Shown one piece after another: positions 56,360-64,000 of a DNA stretch of 64,000 nucleotides. The stretch's first letter is position 1. Each line of letters starts with the position of its first letter. Where the stretch lies: positions 80,004,610-80,068,609 of the forward strand of contig OX381707.1 in assembly GCA_947462335.1 (NCBI GenBank), read 5' to 3'. The position numbers were made by a program, and so were the translations under genes. This DNA comes from Harmothoe impar. Lineage: Eukaryota > Annelida > Polychaeta > Phyllodocida > Polynoidae. The notes under the pieces are model-generated. The model was not told the origin of the DNA. It ran no database searches and was given only the letters and a program-made list of their open reading frames with translations.

Positions 56360-59300
56360 GCTGAAAAATTGACTTTTGGTCGTGTAATAAATCTTCTATT
56401 GCATGCTGGGGCCATGCACAGCCCGTACCATTATAAAGCCAGATGCACCTCGGGTTGGTACGGGCCGAACCTGACCCAATCATGCAATACTGACTATGTA
56501 TTAGGGCAGGTATGTACAGACCATGTGAAGTGTAAGGGCAGGTGCCTCAATGTCAGGCTAATTATCTAGATTATTCATTGACAAACCATGCTCCCGATAA
56601 GAGGCAAAAAGGACAAACAGCGATCTCATGGATCGAGAGTCATGATAAAAGTGCCAATCGACAAAAAATATCCTCAGGTTTTGTAAGATAACAATTATGA
56701 TCTTAGGAAGTAAATTGACATTGAAACTGATCTATTTTCTTAGTTTCATTATTGGGTTCATGTTAGTAGCAATAATTTCAACAACCTCTCATGGGTGGAG
56801 AACATATCTAAATGTAGAACTGGGCAGTTGTAGGTACATTAAATTAAACGATATTGAACCTGAGGGTAGGATAAAGACGTGACACAGAGGTTACATTCGG
56901 AGTCGGGCAATGTTAATGTGTAGCATTAACATGTATATATTGGGCTAGTATATTTCCACCCTCGGTGAGGCCGCTGCCTGTGCCAGTCAGCACAACAGGT
57001 GGGCTGGTCGCCGCGGGTGACTGACCAGGCCTGTAGGTGGCGCTCCTACAAACGTCCAATACACGCAATGAATGCGTTCCTAACCATTGCATGAGCTGGG
57101 CCTACTTCATTTGTCCTCCCCTTGTGAAATACTTTACACATATTGTAGCATATTCAGTCTTACACAGGATTTTGATTAATTCATTATCACAGAAAATATT
57201 GGAATAGGTGCCCTACACAGATAATTTAGTCTTCAACATAAAGGTAAAGAATATTTAGAAATGTACATTTCTTAGCTCTCGACTAAATGATGAATATATT
57301 GCAATTTCAAAGACAGAAGGTGCCCAAAATCACTAAAGCTAAATTGACAGCACAAGAGTAAACACTTGATTTGAAGGACTATCAACCTAGCATTTTGGAC
57401 AACATCTTTGTCATCTGTCTCCCTTCCTCCTTCTGCAAACTTCACAATTTGAACAATGTGGCTCATGGGTATTCATGGGAGACTTACCATAACAAGACAT
57501 GGGATCAAGTAAGCAAATGGAATTCACAGCCAATGTGCTGATGCCTATGATGGGGAATAACATCTAGGGCCATCGCTTAGTGATAAGTAGTCCACATTGG
57601 GTTCTACCTCTAGTACCATGTTATTCCCACATGAACTACATGGGACTGAGGTTTTGTTCATACCCATGCCCCATTCCAATACAGACACAGCTGCCTTCTA
57701 GGACTGCGGTGGTTCTCCAAAGGGTGAGTTCAGCCAGCTTGTGGCAGACTTTATGATAGCATAATGCAGACTATAGCAAATATAGGAGCTGGATAAACGA
57801 CTGTTTGTAAAGCCGGTGAGCCAGGGCTACCAAGATGTAGTGTGATTGGCCAATGACTTGTCATACAACTTGCTAAGGTAATATCTTAGCCTTTATAGCC
57901 ACAGTGCTACCAAGATGGCACCAAATGTATTGTAACAGACTGATGATGTAGGCTGTTGTGCCTCGTAAGGCTGAAAAATAAGACTAGAGTGGGATAAGAG
58001 TCATCACAGGGGAAATCCAACCCACTCTGGCCTGACTGAACCCTGGTGCCCTGAAAACCACCAGGGACCAGCGTGCAGCAGGGCGTAGGGCAGTTCTGTT
58101 ATCTAAAACCCATCTCTGGGGGCTACACAACCCATAGCAAGGGGTCAATAACTACATACTCCTATGTACACATGGGTTTCTGGGGCTCTTATGGTTGTCA
58201 TACATTTTAGTGTGTTTTTCCTCTGTTTCCCATCTCAGCAGTAGAGCCCAACTATTTAACCTGAACTGTGTGTGGACACTGCAGTCTAAATCCAAATCTA
58301 AATCATGTATCCATGAGAGAAAGCAAGATTGTTCTTGCATATGAATTCTCTATTATTCAGATTCCTGTAAATGTAAGCCAGTAAGTTGATAGAAGCAAGA
58401 TTTCCCTCATCTAAATTGAAGTTGAAGTTGAAGTTGAAATTTCCTTTATTATCCTGAATTATTACATTAGCCTAGGGCATGTTTTACTAATAAAATAAAA
58501 GTAGTAATTACGCTCATGTAAGTAATTACCGAATAAACACATTTAAAAAAAAGTGGGTTCAGAAATGAGTGTAGCATCTCTATTTGACTCAAAGTGTGTC
58601 CAGAAATGAGTGTGGCATTACTTCTCTCAGTTGAAACAGATTAAACCCAGTTCACAGACCTTCATGTAATCCATGCTGATCTAATGAGCCTGATCTTATC
58701 TCAGATAGAACTGCATTATTTATTCACCACCAATGTTCTGGAGGTATCTCCTGGAAATTTCGAATGGACTGGTGGGCAATTATTTGTTTATTGGTTCTTT
58801 GACCACTTTAAGGTCAGCATAGAGCTGTTTATATGTGGCTAAAATAAAACATGACTAGAGGCTTGAAGGATAACTAGGTGAGGCCAAATTCATGCACCAT
58901 ACAGACCTTGATACTATTCAGTAGGGTTCATACAGTCTTGAAGAGTCAAAACAAAGCACTGATTCAGTGCCTGGTGAGTAACACACACAAAATATGAACA
59001 TCATCCTTACTAGATCCTCAAATGGTTACTGATACTGCTACTTTATAAGGTTTCTTTAGCTAGCTGATTAAATTGGATACTTAAGAGGTTAAATGGTATG
59101 TCATAGGCTATTCATTGAATGGTGATTCTACTTCTATGCTCGTTCACCCTTTTAATGATCTTACAGATCTTTAAATGTCAATAGGTATAGTTTTTTTAAA
59201 GTATCACATGAGAAAAGGTGATCACCATCATTACTTGTCTAAGAGTGTTTTTTCTTTAGGATCTTAGATTGAAGTCTCAAAGGTCTAAGGTAGTTATAAC

Positions 59301-60240
59301 TACAAATTAGCTACATTAAAGGAGAAGTGTGGATGGAAAATATGTCTGGAAAAATAAATTGATGCAGTCTTATCTTCTTCACATAGCCTGTGCTGCATCA
59401 CTTATAACAAAGTGCAATACACCATCAGGCTAGCTATATATCTGTCAAAAAAACTGCTATACACTACTTGCACGCTAGGGGGGCGCTGCGATCATTTCAG
59501 ATGTACCGGTAGTAAGCTACACAACGCCGGGAACATTCCAGCCAACTTTTACCATTTATATGCCGTCTTCCCGAGGCTACTGCTGCGACCTTGGAATCGG
59601 GCATCACAATGAGTCACTGGATCTAACGACGGACATCAATATCAGTGAGATATTTGATGAATATTGAGGTATATTGATGGTATAGCTTGATATTTACTGT
59701 TGTTTGTTGTTGGAACTTAAAATTTGACAGAAACAGACTTATATCGGAGCGATAGAGTCCCCTTTTATTGCCCATAGCGATTTCGGAACTTAATATCTTC
59801 TGTCAATTGACAGAAAGCAGCTAGAAAACACTGATTATGTCAAGAGCTGACATAAATCTATCTAGCCATAGTAAATTTAGGGTCTAGTAGCCAAATATAA
59901 TTTTTTTAGGGCCCAGAATGTTCGCTCCCAATGCTGAAGGATAGGGATTTGTGTTTTCTAGAGCAGTGACCTCGTTTTGGGAGTAGCTCCAAGTGGTAAA
60001 GATGCGCAATTTTTCCATTAGAAAAAACAATATGGCGAGTTTATTATTTGTTTAATTACCATTTTATATATATCATATTTTTGTAATCAATTTTATAATC
60101 TTGTCAGAGGCTTGAGAGAAAATGATTGGCAAATCAGTGCTTTTTTCTGGCAAGTACAAGAATTATTAGATGGGTAAGACATACCAAAACTGACATTATT
60201 TTAACAAGGAAATCACTGATTACTGAACAGTTCAAATAAA
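56360..60240. other. No gene seen
   Basis: Only short ORFs. A short GAAGTT run occurs at about 58420. No RNA gene or element ends were recognised with confidence. Confidence 0.5.
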
Positions 60241-61527
60241 CAACATTGACAATCACATAAGCAATAAATCAATCTAAAATTCCAGATATTGATGAAGTGG
60301 GGTTAAACTCAGGTGTTGGTGTAAGCCTCCCATACTGTGGGTCTGAGTGCAATATAAATAATGGCTTAAAAAGGACAACAGCTGTCAATTCACCAATCAC
60401 CATCATCTGGGCAGATGCAATAAATCACACTGTTTTACTCAATGGAGAAAATAAATTTGAATGTTAAAATATTATATTTGGAATTCCTGTATTAAATGCC
60501 TCATAATAGATTATCGAAGGCTTTTCAATTAAACATGTTTACACAGGAATGCAAGGAACATTCATACCCCATTCCCGTTTTTTATCCCATATCTATACCC
60601 TGAGGGCTCTCCTCAACCAGCATGCATCTAACCCATTTTACCCTTCTCTAAAGTTTTCACATTTAATCAATCGCGGCCTCTGATTGGTTGACGCTAAGCA
60701 TGATAATGGCAGACATGAAGTGGACATGGAGGCAGTCAGGTAGAACTCTTCTGTACAGGAGGCAGGAACTGGTGCATGGCTGATGGTTAGGGACTGTGTC
60801 TGTGCTTCCAGTTTTTCTTGTACAGTCACCTAAATCTTGGGATTAACCTGTCTGTGTTGTTGTCACTGAATGTGATCAGAAATTCGTAATGTGTACGTTT
60901 ACGATGCAGAGCACATATAGTTACAGCTGTAACTCTCAGATGGGGCCATGAGTTACGAAAAGAAGGGTCAGTTTTCTATTGATTGTCTCTGTGTCATCAA
61001 TCATGTAGATTTCCCAACCCAATCGAGAAGGCTATGAGTGGTTGTTTATGCTACTTAGGGCATTCATTGGGTGAACTAAAATGTACAACTCGATAATTAT
61101 AGTCATGTCTAGACCAATCAACAGGGTCCAAGAGGCTGTAGATCGTTTGCCTCTATACAGATTACCTTCATCAAAGTGCCTCAATGTGTGGAAATGAAAG
61201 AACATCCATACTTCAATTTATGAATCAACTATAGTATACATATGTAAGAAACTACACATTAATCTTTAAGTTTGTAAAGTGTATATCAAAGGCAGGGGAA
61301 TGCGAGGCAAAATCAACTCACATTTGGACCATAGTTCCCATAGCTTTCTGGACACCTCTGGTCTATACCCACAACGATAGTGCCCGTGGGTATTGCAGGC
61401 TATACTAAGCACATACTGTTTACATTACAGAATGGAACTCTCAACCTCTATCAGTGAAATTAACAAAAAAAGAGAGATGCATTTAAACACATATTTAAAC
61501 AGTTGCATCAAGAAACCAATGCTATGA

Positions 61528-61636
61528 CCCAGTGGGCACAGAATTCAGTCCAACGTTGAATCAACATTGCATCAACATTGAATCAACATTGACAACCTTT
61601 TAACAATGTTGATTTAATGTTCTGTGCCCACTGGGG
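61528..61636. mobile_element. Palindromic MITE, CCCAGTGGGCACA ends
   Basis: CCCAGTGGGCACAGAA and TTCTGTGCCCACTGGGG are inverted. The interior repeats TTGAATCAACATTG. Elements with these ends and a TTGAATCAAC core are widespread in aquatic animals as far as I know. Confidence 0.8.
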
Positions 61637-61749
61637 AAGGGTTTGACCTCAGCCTTGATTGTGATATTACACCTTTCATATAGGCACTGTGGTGGTAAAA
61701 GACCAGTTCTATGATTGTTCCCCGTGGTGTGGTTTACTGACTGAAGCTC

Positions 61750-62120
61750 TTACCTCTGAGTCAAATTCCTAGGCTCCCTATACGCCCAATCTCTCAGTCA
61801 CTAGTGCCTAACCTAGTTAGTCATTTTTTGGCCCCTTATACGACCAACCTAGGTAAGTCATTATTGCCAGGCTGGTCAGTACTGACCAACCCACCTTAGT
61901 CTTTTAATTTCCAGGGGGAGCCACTGAGTGGTCATCACAGGTGGCACCAACTAGAGGTATACATATACAACACACCAATGATGAACCTAGGTTAGCCGCT
62001 ACTGACTGACCCCTCAATCATTTTTGAATATAACTTTGCTATTATGACTACACACACTTATGACCCACCTGGGATAGTCTGTATTGACTAACCCTTTCAA
62101 CCTATGGATTTTCAGTGTAG
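61750..62120 (-). mobile_element. GGTTGGTC repeat element, copy 2, inverted
   Basis: The reverse complement of 24492-24857 over its full length, ending GGATTTTCAGTGTAG. Unmistakable shared blocks include GCCACTGAGTGGTCATCACA. Confidence 0.8.
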
Positions 62121-62639
62121 TGCATAATCCTAGAGAGTGTGACAGATCGCAAATTGTCTGCCATTGTTCTCTGTGATGGCTAAGAACTAATCAGAGGGGG
62201 TCATTCTTTTTAGAAGTTGGGAGGGGGGCATCCATCACCATAGATTGGAGTACAGTAGAACAGTGTTATTCATAGAATCTCTATAGATTGTGTTTGGGCA
62301 CTTTTTTATAGACTATGATGACATCATTTATACTTTAAGTTTATTATATATCATTCTAGCTCTCACTGGTGTCGGGAACTGGAGCCCTGTGGAGGATAGG
62401 CCCCCAGATAGCAAGCCCCCTGATGTTTTGCCACCAGAGGATCTGCCCCCCAGATTTTCAGCCTCCAGATGATAACCCCTGCTGAATAAAAGCACCCAGG
62501 ATAACAGGCCATGTTCCTAACTCCATATCTAACGTCCTATGCCACTATCGCTTTCTTATTTCAAACATCCAGGCACTATCTCTAAACAAGCCAACGTCCA
62601 GTCACACAATGAGCAGATCATTATACAACTGGCGTCCTC

Positions 62640-62850
62640 ACATCCAATCACCTAACATCCGATCATCTAACCTCCAATTACCTAACATCCGATCATCTAA
62701 CCTCCAATCACCTAATATCCGATCATCTAACCTCCAATTACCTAACATCCGATCATCTAACCTCCAATCACCTAACATCCGATCATCTAACCTCCAATCA
62801 CCTAACGTCTGATCATCTAGCCTCCAATCACCTAACCTCTGATCACCTAA
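62640..62850 (+). repeat. 30-bp tandem array, left arm
   Basis: About seven units of CCTAACATCCGATCAT plus CTAACCTCCAATTA. Each unit is two related 15-mers. It lies inside the foldback element. Confidence 0.9.
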
Positions 62851-63369
62851 CATTCAATGACAATTTTAGACCAAATATTTTAATCCTCAAAGTTATAAAA
62901 TGTTTTCATAAGGTTTGATAAAAAATTGAGGATGTGAATAAAAGGAATTTTATGCTTTATACATTGTTTGTAATTATAGTACTAGATACTACACTTTCCT
63001 TAGGAATATTTTGGTTTTACCTATTTAAAAATGTTATATTGATATTATATAAAGCCCAGTCTAGCCCTTTATTGAACGTTTGTCGGTTATAATATTTATG
63101 GTTGGAGAAAAACATTAGAAGAAACATTAAATTGATGTGATATTGTGTATTCGAAATAAAAAGACAAAGATGTGTATTTCATCCAAAATGTTTCTTTATT
63201 TCAAGCTTGACAACATCTTATCTTTTAACAATAAATTTGCTTGTGGCCAGCAAGAAAATAAACAGAACTTATCAGTTTCATACTTCTGAGTAAGACACCA
63301 GCTGTAATCATGATTTTTTTTTATTGTATAAGTATGTCCTACCTAGGTTTTCCATACTGCTTTTTGATT

Positions 63370-63625
63370 GACTGGAGGTTAGGTTGATTGGAGGTTAGGT
63401 TGACTGGACGTTAGGTTGATTGGACGTTTGATGATTGGAGGTTAGGTTAGGTTGACTTGAGGTAAGGTTGAATGGAGGTTAGGTTGAATGGAGGTTAGAT
63501 TGACTGGAGGTTAGGTTGATTGGAGGTAAGGTTGACTGGATCCTAGGTTGATTGGATGTCTGATGATTGGAGGTTAGGTTAGGTTGACTGGAGGTTAGGT
63601 TGACTGGAGGTTAGATTGATTGGAC
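63370..63625 (-). repeat. 15-bp tandem array, right arm
   Basis: About 15 units of TTGATTGGAGGTTAGG with variants, the inverse of the left-arm array. Confidence 0.9.
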
Positions 63626-64000
63626 GTTACATTAGAATGAGTAAGGAGTAGGGTTTGTAGTCCAATACTGATGATATTTTGAACCTGCAGTTTTAATTGG
63701 GCGGTTTAATTAGGAAGTGACAGCCATATGGCCTATATTCAGGGGGCCTATATTCAGGGGGCCCATCATCACAGGGCCAACTGTCTGAAGGCCTACATTC
63801 TGGGGGCCAATTTTCCCGGGGGCCAATCATCAGGGGGCCCTTTTTTCAGAGGGCTCCAGCTCCTAGTACCGCTCTCACTGCCTTGCCAATACATTATTGT
63901 TCCGTGTTCATTTGTATAGTTCTCTCTGTCCTGACATTAGTCCCAACTGCCTTTTTTGTCTTAAATCTTAACATTTCCATCTAATAATACACCCTGAAAT

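Larger units (their letters stand above)
60240..62290. repeat. Dispersed repeat family, copy 3
   Basis: The counterpart of 48.0-50.2 kb in the same order, interrupted by two small elements (61528-61636 and 61750-62120). It contains CCTCTGATTGGTTGA at 60673, the reverse complement of the CCAATCAGAG motif. Confidence 0.55.
62368..63870. mobile_element. Foldback element with minisatellite inverted repeats
   Basis: The ends GGTGTCGGGAACTGGAGCCC and, inverted, GGTACTAGGAGCTGGAGCCC are flanked by GCTCTCACT on both sides (62359-62367 and 63871-63879), a 9-bp target duplication. Each arm holds an outer array (GGCCCCC..GAT motifs, 62398-62470 and 63725-63850) and an inner array of 15-bp units (CCTAACCTCCAATCA at 62640-62850; its inverse at 63370-63620). 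The centre, about 62860-63360, is AT-rich and non-coding. It resembles Drosophila FB and sea-urchin TU elements in design. A 9-bp duplication also fits Mutator-like transposases. Confidence 0.85.

Noticed and set aside
62609..62853. ORFs on both strands across the 30-bp array
   Set aside because: A 30-bp unit keeps any frame open; no independent coding evidence.

Overview
This window is nuclear DNA from a multicellular animal. It is AT-rich, its genes are split by GT-AG introns, and it is crowded with small non-autonomous transposons (MITEs), minisatellites and one long Ty3/gypsy-type LTR retrotransposon. The receptor gene (PAN and plexin-type TIG domains) and the repeat style suggest a marine invertebrate, possibly a mollusc or another lophotrochozoan. 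The species cannot be fixed from the sequence alone.

Layout. 1-3.6 kb: a diverged tandem duplication and a MITE. 3.6-6.6 kb: a satellite-like array of promoter motifs (CCAAT, YY1-like, E-box, octamer, GC-box, forkhead), a minus-strand single-exon ORF for an alanine-rich 250-residue protein whose 3' end is tandemly copied, a repeated 5' region, and a plus-strand TATA promoter with a possible signal-peptide exon. 7.2-7.5 kb: a run of hairpins. 7.8-9.6 kb: two related MITEs and microsatellites. 9.7-11.1 kb: a short minus-strand ORF and a divergent plus-strand TATA promoter. 11.2-11.8 kb: a degenerate minisatellite. 12-17.9 kb: mostly empty, with MITEs. 17.9-31.3 kb: the main host gene on the minus strand. 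31-37 kb: a duplicated promoter region, a Harbinger-type MITE, and a repeat family ending in a GAAA microsatellite. 37.1-47.9 kb: the LTR retrotransposon. 47.9-62.3 kb: dispersed repeats, a decayed transposon protein gene and foldback elements. 62.4-63.9 kb: a foldback element whose inverted repeats are made of minisatellites, flanked by a 9-bp target duplication.

Main gene. Eleven coding exons (30667 down to 18787) join with consistent phases and no internal stop into about 661 residues: signal peptide, two PAN/apple-like modules, a cysteine-rich module, three plexin-like TIG/IPT domains, one membrane span and a short basic tail. There is no plexin RasGAP region. The stop codon lies in the first unit of a 51-bp minisatellite.

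LTR element. The coding region holds a gag with one CCHC knuckle and a pol with protease, reverse transcriptase, RNase H and integrase. It carries frame breaks in gag and two in-frame stops in pol. Only the last 163 bp of the 5' LTR is found at the 3' end, but there it is almost identical, and the whole insertion appears flanked by a GTTC duplication.

All boundaries and comparisons were made by eye. Domain names rest on motif recognition, not on searches.
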